Shown piece by piece: positions 1-10,733 of a stretch of DNA of 64,000 bases (within the stretch, counting starts at the first letter, position 1; the number at the start of each line of letters is the position of its first letter). Origin of the DNA: Zygnema cylindricum (Eukaryota; Streptophyta; Zygnematophyceae; Zygnematales; Zygnemataceae); contig JBBHKE010002000.1 in assembly GCA_037447655.1 (NCBI GenBank), positions 119,364 through 183,363 of the forward strand, in the 5' to 3' direction. The notes beneath the pieces were generated by a model, which did not search any database, had not been told where the DNA came from, and saw nothing but the letters and a program-made list of their open reading frames with translations. A program made the position numbers and the translations under genes.

Positions 1-1995
1 AGTTTCGTCATGTACATAAACTCCTTGATCTTAATACTCAAACATCACAAAACACGAAATGATATTCAACGCCCAATTCTTTTTATTTGCCATTATTATC
101 GTTTCTATTGTTGTTATATCATAAAAGTGTTTGTAAATTGAATTATAAAAATAATTTTCCCTCTTTTTTTCAATCTTCTATGCTTGTTTTCATATGACCA
201 CACAAAATGATTTCAAACGTTATCATAAGGATTGAAATCAGTAAAAATTGGAAGCGGCATCGAATGAGCTGTAATATCCCACATGCAGAGTTTTCAAACA
301 AGTATCATGGTTTGTGAATTTTAGTATTTTCCGTAAAATTGTATCCATTTTTTCTCACCCCCTTGCTATAATGTCGAGTAAGCTACGGCGAAGGTTAAAA
401 ATGACTAAAGTTAGGAATACTATTGCAAACTTTAGTAAAACACACCAGTATACTTTTGTTCGTATCTTCTAACTTTTTTTCTCCCTTTTAATAAAAATAT
501 TAAGTTAAATGTTTGTGAAAATACTATATTGTTGTTATCTTTGCTATTATTACCGTTTATTTTTCTTAACCCGCAACTTATAGTAAAGCACAAAACACTA
601 CAAACTCATAATTCTAGTTCCTCAAATACATGTACTGCTTTGATATTCGAAAATGTACAACATCTCAACAATTATTTCGTTCTCTCGTGCGACCTTGCTA
701 ATTACGAGTCAAAGACTTCTAATATGAAACATCGTTGACGATAAAAAGGCGTAAGGATAGAAGCAACATAGTCCCAATGTCCCGTCCTCTCGAAAGAACA
801 TCGACCACATGTACGGAAAAACTCATCCAAATGAACTATTTAACAACCAAATATCTCGACCGTCGCGACATTAAATCATCTACATATTTGTCGTCTACAT
901 AACCCGACTCCTCCTTAGCAGCATCATGCACGAGTACTTCACCATGTCGAGCCGCCTAATGAATGATTGTGACCGAGATAGGGTTCGCCAAACGAATGTC
1001 GCCAATTACGACGGTAACTACAAAGCAAAAAACACCGATCGTCAAAGATGGAAAAAAATGTTTGCAACCTCTCCGCGAACAAGATACCACCCTCTAGATG
1101 CAACATTTGCAATATTGTCGTTAATAGTGTCGTCTGCTTGAATAAACTCTCTCCCATTAGAGCAATGAAGCAGATACGCGCCATCGGCTTGAAGGACATG
1201 ATCGCACGAGCAAGCAAGGAGCACTTGTGAATTGAGCTAGCATTAAAGGTAGAGTGGTAGGAATAGGTGTACCTAAGCTAAGCTCCAAGATTAAGGTCCC
1301 CAAACAAGCATGCGGAGAATCAATGGGAAGTACCTTGAGAAGCTCACATCGAATGGTGGCGACAACCCCATGAGGACATAATTTTTGGACACATGTAACG
1401 CGCAAGGATGGGAAAGTCGGTTTTTCCTTTAAAGCAAGTGAAGGAATATAACATGTCACCTCTAAAGAGCTTGCTGGAAGGAGAAGACACCAATTACAAC
1501 ATGAGAGATGGTGGTAAAAGGAGCACAAATTTCCCTACCAAAAAAAGAGAGAAAGCGTTGAGGGCAAAAGGCACGAATTCCCCAAGTAGACATGTTGCGC
1601 CACACCTGTTTTAGATACTAAACCTTAACCTCCAAAAGAGACAGGATGCTTGAATATAAGTTACAGGCCCAGACTCGTCATCAAAAGCCCCACAATAAAC
1701 TGTCGAGGATGTCAATCAGCCGATCATTGTGGTTAATAATTGTTTTGCCACTCAAAACATTTTTTCTGCGTACACACTTGTCCAATTTTCAGTTTGAGAC
1801 CGCCAATCAGAAGTTGAGAATCTTACCTTTCAATCGCAACCGTCGGATCCACAACCTGGCATATGTGTACGGAGAAAGGAGGTTTAAAGTGTCAGAAAAA
1901 ACATTAACACTAATAGTGATTCACGGTGTACACCGCTCATCGCTATTGGTGTTAATAACACTGATTTGTAGTTTTTTTTTGGCCAAACTCACAAA
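1..1995. other. Repeat debris without a recognisable gene
   Basis: No open frame here has a recognisable domain and composition is AT-rich. The part from about 1780 to 1965 is a dispersed repeat: it aligns by eye with about 26160-26275 in the same orientation and with about 27920-28085 in the opposite orientation. It ends in the inverted-repeat end motif seen across the window (around AATCGCTATTAG and CGGTGTAC). I read this stretch as fragments of non-autonomous DNA transposons. Confidence 0.5.
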
Positions 1996-2000
1996 TTAGA

Positions 2001-3090
2001 TGTAATTCTGTGACCTCCATTGGTACACAGAATGTCCAGCTTATGTGAAGCCTCTAGGATAGTATATGCACTTTTGACTTTGACAATGAATAAGTCCCAC
2101 CCTGGGACGCAAAAACTCTGACTGACTACACCCCTGTGTAGCCTGGACTCCCCTGAGTCCGCTGCAAAAAGAATCACTGAATTTGCTCACCTGAGCATTA
2201 AGTTATGGCTGTTCAAAGACAACATATTTGTACAGATGGCCTCTGGGAGAGAGAGGACTTTTCAATATTTTTCTAAGTCCTGAATTACTCCTAATAGCTA
2301 TTCTAAACCAATCAAAATAGAGTTCCTTAACTATCGTACATATAAAGTACAGAAGCCGCCGTACTTTATGTACGGATATATTCGGCACCACTCTCGGTCT
2401 GCCACGTGTCAAATAGGTCAACGTCATTCTGTCCATTTCCTCTTCCGGCATCCAATAGGATGATGCCACGTGTCATTTCCTCCCTTTTTCGCCGAACGGC
2501 ACTCATGCGTGCCGTCCGTTTTTTTTACGGCGATCGATTTCAGCCGTTGGATCTGACGACGCGCCGAATAAATGTTGACCGTTGAATTTCACCGGTCAAA
2601 GTTCCGTGTTGACCGTTGAATTTCGACGGTCAACATTCCGTGTTGATCGCTTGAAATTGGTTCTCGCTTTGCGAACCGTCGATCGCGACATTTAATTTCG
2701 TCCGTCGAAATTAAATGTTTGTTTCATTAATTTCGTGCGGTACTGCATTTCGTGCGGTACCACACATTCCATGTTGCGTTTCGTTTCGTAGGTTGTTAAA
2801 TGGAATATGCCAAAGATATAATTTTATATAAATATCGAGTACGACTCTCGCAACAATTCATCAAGACCTGACGGATAAGGCGGGCGCCTAGATCGTACGG
2901 CTGGTGTCCGGAGGTTACAAGACCAAATATTGTCTGTGGCAACATTGTTTTTGCAGGAGCCTAATCTTCTGCCTATCTCCTCATCTGTCTAAGGCAGACA
3001 TGGCTGCCTGTCAATTCTCAGTGACTACGACAAGTATGAGAACTGCAGGACCCAAAAAAGATAGAACATAAAATATCATTTTTCAACATT
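2001..3090 (-). mobile_element. Copia solo LTR (A), minus strand
   Basis: Read on the minus strand, this 1090-bp segment starts TGTTGAAAAATG and ends ACAGAATTACA, matching the ends of the copia LTRs at 19218 and 35775. It shares their internal landmarks: the purine/pyrimidine-rich start, the segment around GAGAGAGAGGAC, and the tail around CCAATGGAGG. It is flanked by a perfect 5-bp duplication TTAGA (1996-2000 and 3091-3095). No internal coding region is present, so this is a solo LTR left by LTR-LTR recombination. Confidence 0.88.
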
Positions 3091-3095
3091 AGAGT

Positions 3096-3468
3096 TAGCA
3101 CGGTTCTCTCTCTCTCTTCCTCTCCCACTACCTCGTCTATCTCACAATTCTTGGAATGAAAAACTTCAATAATGGTATCAAATGAAAGATCTCTAAACAC
3201 GATTTCTTTTTACTATCTTTGGCCGTATTTTGATGGCAAGTAGAGTGAGAAAAAACTAAAATACAAAATTGGGAAACCATGGCGGAAAGTTTTAGAATAT
3301 GTGACGCCGACGCTGTCATAATTTGAGCGTGACGTCAAAATGTCACAAACCCTAAACATCTACAATGTCACAAGTAGCTAGACTTCTACAACTGTCGCTA
3401 TTTTGTAAATGTCAAAAATTGTTGCGAGTTTCGTAGTCGTCTACAACCGTCACAAATTACATCCACTT
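3096..3468. other. No feature seen
   Basis: Between the copia solo LTR and the gypsy LTR there is a short CT-rich stretch (about 3102-3126) and otherwise unremarkable sequence. I see no gene and no clear repeat. Confidence 0.5.
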
Positions 3469-4878
3469 TGTCGTGCATGAGAGACTAGAAAGAGCGAACA
3501 TGCATCCCAACCAGCAAAGTCATGCTCCAAACATATATACAAACGAAAATGGATGAGATGGGCAAAATGTACATACAACATGCAAAAGAATAAATGTGAA
3601 TATGACCAAAAGAATAAAAAGGTAAGAATACTCCCCTAGCAAGAAGTGGATCCTATAATTAATACTCAGCCACAAGGTAGCCACTAGGCTCTTGGGTCTT
3701 CAACGTATTCTTTACAAGAGTTATCTCGTACGAAAGCAACGAAGCAAAATAAATAATTCCAACCAAAAACAAGGAAAACTCAAAATTCAGCCAAAATTCA
3801 CCCTTCCATTCCCAACCGAAAATACAAACAACACAAAACAATCACCCAAACCGTCTAGCTGTCCGTGGGAAGGGCAGCCGAATCCGGATGCTTCTCCACA
3901 CGAACTCCAATCCACCACTTCCCAAAAATGATACAAGTTGGAGGGAAACCTTCCGGACTTGGCTTTGAGCCGCGTGGATTAAAAGCGTGGGCAGAATTAC
4001 AAGGGAGAATGTGCATAAACTATCTAGCCTCTACAGCTAGCTAGCAAAAGAAAGGAAGAAACTTGAGCAATCGGTGAGAGAGAGAGAGCAAGAGAAAGCT
4101 CCGCCGCCAAGAGAAAATTCTTGTCCAAAAGCTAGAAATCCTAAGTCTAAAAATAGACTAAGTAGTAGCTACGCTACGCCTACGCAAACCCTAACCTAAG
4201 TCTAGGCTAGTTCACATGAAAGAACTACTTAGAATGTTGGCCAATAGGCGGCCAACATTGTATGCCGCACGTTCCGCATAATCCACTGTCCGAGGGTATA
4301 AACCCTCCCTAACTACATGTATGCGCGAACCTACATGGGTTCGCGACTTAAATAAACATATGTATCGAAGCGTCGCCTGGAAATCGCAATACGCCTCCAA
4401 ACGATACTTCACGTCGATACTCCCAAAATCGCGTGCGTACGCACGAAACGAAAACATATCGCACGAAATATATGGTATCGCACGAAATACTTGAAAAATG
4501 TGTACCTGCGCATGAAACGACATGGTACCACGCACGAAATTAGTATTTGTTCTATTAGACGTGTACGCGAATCGCGTACACATCAAACATAAATAAATCA
4601 CGGTCGCACGTGCGACCGAAAATCATACACGCACGTCGAAATATCGTGCGTGCGAGAATGGTATCATGCGCGCGTAAATGAAATCACACACACGTCGAAT
4701 ATCGCGAACGCGTGCACGATATCGTGCGCGTGGACACAATATTGCGCGTGCGTGCACCGTATCGTGCACGCATGGAGAATATCGCGCGCGCGAGCACAAT
4801 ATTGTGCGTGCGTGCGCGATATCGTGTACGCATGCAAAATGTTGTGCGCGCATGCGTCCGATACCATGCAGCATGACA
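3469..4878 (-). repeat. Gypsy 3' LTR (copy 1)
   Basis: On the minus strand it begins TGTCATGC and ends GCACGACA, so it has TG...CA termini. The same two ends bound the insertion at 49086-56315, which is independent support for them. The first part carries a GC-rich alternating purine/pyrimidine minisatellite (about 4640-4860 on the plus strand). The last 192 bp (3469-3660) are repeated at 4881-5072 with one mismatch seen by eye. Confidence 0.75.
4640..4860. repeat. GC-rich minisatellite in gypsy LTR
   Basis: About ten degenerate units alternate CG/CA-rich steps with an ATATCGTG or ATATCGCG core. The same array recurs in the other LTR copies at about 53070-53290 and 56060-56300. The repeat keeps several frames open on both strands, giving spurious Arg/Ala/His/Tyr-rich reading frames that are not genes. 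Confidence 0.8.
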
Positions 4879-4880
4879 GC

Positions 4881-5072
4881 TGTCGTGCATGAGAGACTAG
4901 AAAGAGCGAACATGCATCCCAACCAGCAAAGTCATGCTCCAAACATATATACAAACGAAAATGGATGAGATGGGCAAAATGTATATACAACATGCAAAAG
5001 AATAAATGTGAATATGACCAAAAGAATAAAAAGGTAAGAATACTCCCCTAGCAAGAAGTGGATCCTATAATT
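4881..5072 (-). repeat. Extra copy of the LTR 3' end, between poly-G tract and LTR
   Basis: This 192-bp segment matches 3469-3660 with a single mismatch seen (C/T at 3592 versus 5004, in the TATATACAAC region). It lies directly downstream of the coding region and the poly-G tract, and is separated from the LTR start by two bases (4879-4880, GC). The same order is present in the other family copy at 52850-53044. Confidence 0.8.
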
Positions 5073-5082
5073 CCCCCCCCCC
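5073..5082 (-). other. Poly-G tract, possible polypurine tract
   Basis: Ten G on the minus strand lie just after the stop codon of pol. An equivalent G10 tract (52840-52849) lies after the coding region of the second copy. Position and purine content fit a polypurine tract that primes plus-strand DNA. However, the sequence that follows it is not the TG-starting LTR but the extra LTR-end segment. Confidence 0.45.
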
Positions 5083-5088
5083 AGCTCC

Positions 5089-8083
5089 TTAGCCTGCGGA
5101 GGAGCTGGTCAAAACCGCTGGCAGCTCACGACAGCCATGGCAAAACCAATGGCCACCTGGCACAGCTGTCAATGGAGGAACTAAACACTCCATGTGGAAC
5201 CCTTGGTTACAATGGTCGCACAAGAGCATAGAAGTCTCGCCGTCTGCTCGCCTGCAAATGGTACATTCTGTCGCCTCTGTGATTGGCATCCTCATCGGAT
5301 CCATATCCTGTGACAAATCCGGTAAGTAACAAGGTGCACAGTTCTTTGAATGCTCTCGAATTATCCTTGTATCCGCACCCTGCAAACCCAACATCCCATT
5401 AGCATATATTTCCACCACACGAAGAATGTGTGGTGAAACATCCGTGTCCAAAGTGTCGAAAGATTGTCGACGAAGGTACACGTAATCTCCGACTTGGTAA
5501 GATTTCAGTTGAGGCTTGTAACTGCCACTTCGCGTAGTGGCAAAGCGCAAGGTATCCCGATGTTGGGCAATCTGCAAATTATCAAAAGCCATGGGCATCT
5601 CACGAGCGAAAAGCAAAGCACGGCGAGTTAGTTCTTCCAAGAATATAGTGTCAGACATTAGAGGCAAAGGTAGACTTGTTGCTTTTTGAATATTTCGACC
5701 GAGCAAGGGTGCTCGGCCGAAGAGGATATAGTACGGGCTGAAATTAGCCAAACTAGCCTGTACGGACATCCGGTACCCCATGGTGATATAGCCCAAGGAT
5801 TCGTCCCAAACAGAGATGTGTTTCTCCAAACAATGCTTTCGAAGAGCACGCTTGAAAGTTTGGACGACTCGTTCCGCTAAGCCATCGGCTTGTGGGTGAT
5901 CACGACTCGTCCGGCGATGATCAATTAAAGCTTCATCCAACATCTCTTGAAATTCCCCGCGGAACTCCGTACCCTGGTCCGTGAGAACCTCCGCAGGAGC
6001 TCCCGAACGCATGAGAACGTGCTCTTTAAAAGCAACAGTGGTCAATTTAGCGGTCTTGTGGGGAAGAGCGACCACCTCTACCCACTTGCTAAAATTTTCA
6101 ATCATTATCATGATGTATTGTTTCCCTTTTCGAGATAAGGGAAACGGTCCGGCGAGATCCACCGACCAGCGGTAAAACAATCCTCTGATGGGCAATGGCT
6201 GTAGAGACACCTGCCGATTAGAGAAAGAGGTGCGTAGCCGGTCGCATGTGGCGCATTTATGGAGAATTGCCGCCACATCCGCTTGCATTCCGGACCACCA
6301 ATAGCGTGCCTGTACTAGGCTCAAAGTACGCTTGGTCCCATAATGGCCAAGCTCGGTATGTATCTGCTCAATCAAGGACAAGCGCTCGGTTGGCCGGGGA
6401 ACATGCCGATGACTGTTGTCCGCTAGCAATCGAACTAAAGATCCGCCGAGCCACAGATAATTTTTTGCTTGTTTCTTAACTCGGTCTTCCTCCTCGGTGG
6501 TAGTACCGGGCCGAAGTGTTTGAGAGGAGAGGAAGAGGATTAATGGGCCGTCGCGCCACGGATTTGTGGCCGGTCGAGGGTGAGGAACAGAAGAGAGACA
6601 GTAAGTGATATAGGAACCCGCCGACATCACTGGTACCTCATCCTCGTCGAAATCTTGCCAGACTCCGCTATCGGTGGTCCGAGGTAGTGGATTCCGAGAA
6701 ATCCCGTCGGCGTTCAAGCTTAACAAACCGGGCCTATGGATGATCTCAACGTCGTACTCTTGTAAAATTAAAGCCCATCGGGCAAGCTTCCCTGATAGCT
6801 TATCGTTGGTCATCAACCAATGAAGGGGTTGATGGTCAGTTAGGAGCGTAAATGGCTTGCCGTAAAGATAATGTCGAAAATGAACGATACCCCATACCGC
6901 GACGAGACATTCACCCTCGTAACTACTGTTATTGGATTCAGCTCGGTTATTGCTCCGGCTAACGTATGCCACTACGTATTCCTCTCCATTCAACTCTCTT
7001 TGCGTTAAAATAGCCGCAATGCCAGGCTTCCCAAAATCGGTTTGTAGGCAAAAGGGGAGCTTGTGGTTAGGAGGTCGAAGAATGGGCGCGCTAGAAAGAG
7101 TGGTTTTCAGTTTTTGAAATGCTTCTACTTGGGCGGGTCCCCACACAAAAGGCACCTCTTTTTTAAGAAGGTCATTGAGAGGTGAAGCGATCGTGCTAAA
7201 ATTCAGTACAAAACGCCGGTAATAATTGGCTAGTCCAAGGAAAGCCCTCAAACTAGTGAGATCGGTGGGAGTTGGCAATTTGGTGATTGCCTCTACCTTA
7301 GCTTCCAAAGGGGTGATGCCCTCAGCCGAAATAAAATGGCCGAGGTAGGGCACTCCCTCCGCACCGAACGTACACTTGGCTGGGTGACACTTCAGCCCGA
7401 CTTTCTTCAACTCGGTGAGAACCCACTCAATATGGCGCGCGTGTTCCTCGACCGTGGCGGAAGCGATTATCAAGTCATCGATGTAGCACCGGGCAAATTT
7501 ACATCCACCCAGCACCGAATCCATGACTTTTTGAAACACGGCGGGTGCGTTCTTAAGGCCGAAAGGCATTACTGCCCATTCCCACCGACCATCACTGCCC
7601 CAAAATGCAGTTTTATGCCAATCTCTTTCCTTGACTTCAATCTGGTTAAACCCTTGACGCAAGTCAAGAATGCTAAAGAACTTTGCACCACCTACATAGT
7701 CGAATATCTCCTCCGCTAGAGGCATAGGGTGGCGGTCTTGAACGGTCCGAGCATTGAGCTCTCGGTAGTCCCCACACATTCTTCGCTCAGTGAAATTTCC
7801 TTCAGAATCTTTCTTCCTAGGCATGACTGTGGGGGCGGCAAAGGTGGAATCCGACCGATAGATCAGACCGGCTTCTTCCAATTCTGCGCACCTTTTGTCC
7901 ACCATCTCCCATTCCATTTCGGAGAGACGGTGTTTCGGTTTAAAGATAGGTCGATCGTCTTCAAGGTCGATTGACATTTTGTAAGTAGAATGACGTCCAC
8001 GGTCATTCATTGAGAAAGCAAACGCATCTATATGACGGGTGACTGTGTCACTTAATAGTGCATGTTCTGCCTTTGTGAGACTG
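5089..8083 (-). CDS. Gypsy pol: RT-RNase H-integrase with C-terminal PHD finger
   Basis: The frame is open for 1006 codons from 8109. The first nine codons come from the inserted solo LTR, so real pol begins at about 8083. RT: catalytic Asp near residue 149 (SILDL) and YIDD at 209-212. RNase H: Asp358, Glu398/400 and Asp425. Integrase: zinc ligands His584, His589, Cys619 and Cys622, then Asp651, Asp711 and Glu746 (spacing 35). The C-terminus carries a C4HC3 PHD finger: Cys949, 952, 964, 967, His972, Cys975, 990 and 993. All core catalytic residues are present and there are no internal stops, unlike every other element here. The product would be processed into RT/RNase H and an integrase tethered by a PHD domain. 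Upstream, across the solo LTR, the frame continues into the methyltransferase. Confidence 0.93.
5131..5265 (-). other. PHD finger at integrase C-terminus
   Basis: Spacing is CX2C-X11-CX2C-X4-H-X2-C-X14-CX2C with a Trp two residues before the last Cys pair (HWFCHGC), the classic PHD pattern. PHD fingers bind histone H3 tails. In chromoviruses this place is usually taken by a chromodomain. A damaged version (QGFHMECL followed by a broken second half) ends the reading frame of copy 2 near 52730-52830, so the domain belongs to the family and not to one copy. Confidence 0.88.
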
Positions 8084-9425
8084 TGAAATTCTACGGGCTC
8101 CATTGACACATAGAATTCGCAGGTCCAAAGGAAGCTAATCTAGATAGTGCCGACTCCAAGTTTATACAAACCCAAATGATTGACCCCTTGACAATCAGAA
8201 CCCCATTACAGCTTCACCCCTGTGAAATAAGACTTTCTGTGTGCTCAGTTCCACGACAGAATGCAAAGTTAGAATATGAGTTTTGGACACATTCACCCAC
8301 TTTGACTTTCCCCTAGAAATGCAGCCACCCTGGCAGGCAAATAGTCTGACCGACTACACCCCTATGTAGCCTGGACTCCCATGAGTCCGCAGCAAAAAGA
8401 ATCACTGAAAATGGTCAACTGAATTGACAGTTATGGCTGGCCAAAGTTTGCCATTTATACAAGGTGCTCTCTGGGAGAGACAGCTACCTACCAAAAATAT
8501 TCTAAGTCCTAAAACCCCTCTCTAAGCCCCCTAGTACTAAGGTACGAACCAATAACAAGAATGTAAAGTACATAAAGGTACAGGTGCCGGTGTACCTTTT
8601 GTACGCCCATCGTACGACATGGCCAAAATGTCGACAAGTGCCATATCCAGATTTGTTCCTACAATCCCCAGAATTCATGCTTCCAAATCTTATCCCTCCA
8701 CGTGGCGCCAGGTCAGAAAAGCGGTACCGTACAGAAAGTACAAGCGCCGGAGTACTTTCTGTACGGATGTTGTACGATGATGCTTTAATGTGACATTTGT
8801 CACATCCGGATATGTTATGTTCCGTTCCGGAGATTTTGCAACCTGTAGGATTTCGCCACGTGTCATTGGGAGTGGTGACGTCCGCAAACGCCAAAAAACC
8901 TATTCCGCGATCTCGGCGTTTATTGCGGCCGTCCGATTTAAACCGGCATTCAATTTTAGCCGTCGAAAATTGTGTCGGTATTTGTTTCGATAGCGAAACA
9001 AATGCGCGGTATTCGTTCCGTCCCCGTATCGTAATCCGTACTAAATAAAACTGTATCTATGCACTTGAGTATCTATTTTCCGTTAATCGAATTAATCTAC
9101 GTGTAACAATTTATATACTTAACAAACCCTACATAATGTAACACCATTCCTAGACTTAACGGTTAGAGCTACCGGCTACGGTTGACTTGACGGCTGGAAG
9201 GGACCAGGATCAATTCCTGGGTCCGTCAACATCTTTTTAGTAAGTCTACATTTATCTATACCTGTCTCTCAGGAGAGCTTAGGCAGCCATGGCTCTAGCT
9301 CCCTTTCCAGCCTTCAGTGACTACAACAAGTGTGGGGGCTTGGAGAAGGGAGTTAGAGGCAGACTGCTTCTACTATTTTTCTATCCTTATAAAGACCTAG
9401 AAAATACTCAAATATCAACAGACTG
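8079..9425 (-). mobile_element. Copia solo LTR (B) inserted in the gypsy reading frame
   Basis: The LTR is 8084-9420 (1337 bp). On the minus strand it starts TGTTGATATTTGAG and ends AGAATTTCA, with perfect 5-bp duplications GACTG at 8079-8083 and 9421-9425. It carries the same landmarks as the LTRs of Copia1 and Copia2 (TTTTCTAGGTCT near the start, CAATGGAG near the end). Removing the LTR and one duplication (1342 bp) puts the methyltransferase frame and the RT frame in register. A tRNA-like stretch lies at about 9150-9232 on the opposite strand to the LTR. Confidence 0.9.
9150..9232 (+). other. tRNA-like segment, antisense inside copia LTR (B)
   Basis: It contains GGTTAGAGCT, which resembles the end of a tRNA D arm. 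A hairpin with a 7-base loop follows (GGACCAGG, loop ATCAATT, then CCTGGGTCC), and GTTGAC/GTCAAC can pair around it. It is too degenerate to call a tRNA gene. Equivalent segments occur antisense in Copia1 and Copia2 LTRs. Confidence 0.35.
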
Positions 9426-10733
9426 GAACCGAACTTCCACTTGGGCGTCTCGGGACTCTTAATAGTGAAAGCTTCCATGTCCTGAGCAAATGCAATTTGC
9501 TCATCGGCGATGAGTGTGTGGCCTAACTCGTATTTTACCGGAGTTTGCTGCGAGCAGTTCACCCAATGGTGCCAGCTACGCGTCGGAAATGCAGCTGTCC
9601 AGTGCGGTGGAGGGCCAAGAAACGATAAAATTGTGGATTGAACGGCTGTATAGGCCGAGATTTCCCAAGACATATGACTGGGGTTGAGGAATTCATAGAT
9701 GTCCTTAACCGCCGGTGTGAGAGAAGGGAAGAGAAAAAACTGAAATGGATTTCCCTTTAGACTAGGAGAGGTGCGAGAGGAAACAAGCCGTGAAGGAGCC
9801 GCTGTATTCCCCCACCCAGCTGGTTGCACGGGGTGTTTCTGTGCGTAGCGACCAGCTGCAAGGCCGAGACCTAAGACAAATGATAAAGATTGAGGATCCA
9901 TGACCCTACCCAACAAAGTGCAACGCTGTCTATCCGTAAGGCCGGGGGCCGCAGTCGTGCTTGGAATAAAATGCATGAGATGTTCCCGTTCTGTGGCCGT
10001 AGGTTCCTCTAACTCTCCAGTGACATTATTTCGGAGCATGCTTGGACCGTTATGAGAGTATGCATGGGAATTAGGGTAAGACACTAAAGTAGGAAGGACC
10101 TTGAGGGGGTGGTCAGGTACATTAATACTGTAATTCAGAGGGTAGTCAGATTGGACACAAGATTGGACTTGGTGGAAGGGAAGCAAAGCGGTCGTAATGT
10201 CTATAGTCGGAGGACGTACCAACAAATTAGCTTCACGAAGACGACCAACATCGATTAGGTTCGTCCATTTGGAGCGAACCCGATGTGCCAAGGACCCATG
10301 CCGAGCGGCATCAATAATTAGCGGGGGTCCGATAAGGTGTTCTATGCGCTTATAGTCAGCCAGAACTGTTGGCCGAGGATCATTATAAGCGGCGACGTTC
10401 TCTAAAAGGTATCCGACAGGCTTGGCCATGGTTTGAAGAAAATGAAGGACCCTCAAAAGCTCAAAAAACAATTTGGTACGGGGATCCGCCAAACCGAGAC
10501 CTTTGCCGGCCCGAGACATGCCTTGACACTCCCACCCTCCGAAAACAAGGTCTATCGGTTCGACATCCCGGAGATGATGATTACTAAGGATGCGGATGTC
10601 TTGTGGAAGAGCAGTATGCATGTGTAGAAAGGCTGACTCTGGAAACAAGTGTGGATATTGTGAATGCAGGAGATTACAGTGGTGTAATTGTGCTTTCCTA
10701 GCTAATGCATCAATTTCTACTGCATAAGGGTGT
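9426..10733 (-). CDS. Cytosine-C5 DNA methyltransferase domain (DRM/Dnmt3-like) of the gypsy polyprotein
   Basis: The frame is open from 10789 to 9353; the part that is methyltransferase starts about residue 21. Motif II-like YAVEID is at 22-27. Motif IV is DLVFGGWECQGMS (80-92) with catalytic Cys88. LFFELLRVL follows at 107-115, then motif VI LLENV at 128-132, motif VIII-like HRVRSKWTNL at 169-178 and motif IX/X-like RCTLLGR at 289-295. The order and the HRxR...W.NL block resemble DRM/Dnmt3 enzymes. The usual Pro of PCQ is Glu. Motif I (SAM-binding FxGxG) is absent because the deletion near 10733 cuts just upstream, so this copy is probably inactive. Residues 330-464 are unassigned and lead straight into the RT. 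Full elements could methylate cytosines in host or self DNA, which is inference. Confidence 0.85.

Noticed and set aside
4623-4993. Overlapping Arg/Ala/His/Cys/Tyr-rich open frames on both strands (also 52895-53418 and 55962-56431)
   Set aside because: They arise from the GC-rich 20-bp minisatellite of the gypsy LTR, which is open in many frames at once. No start context or domain.
8110-9352. Promoter or separate gene between methyltransferase and RT
   Set aside because: The whole stretch is explained by the copia solo LTR with GACTG duplications.
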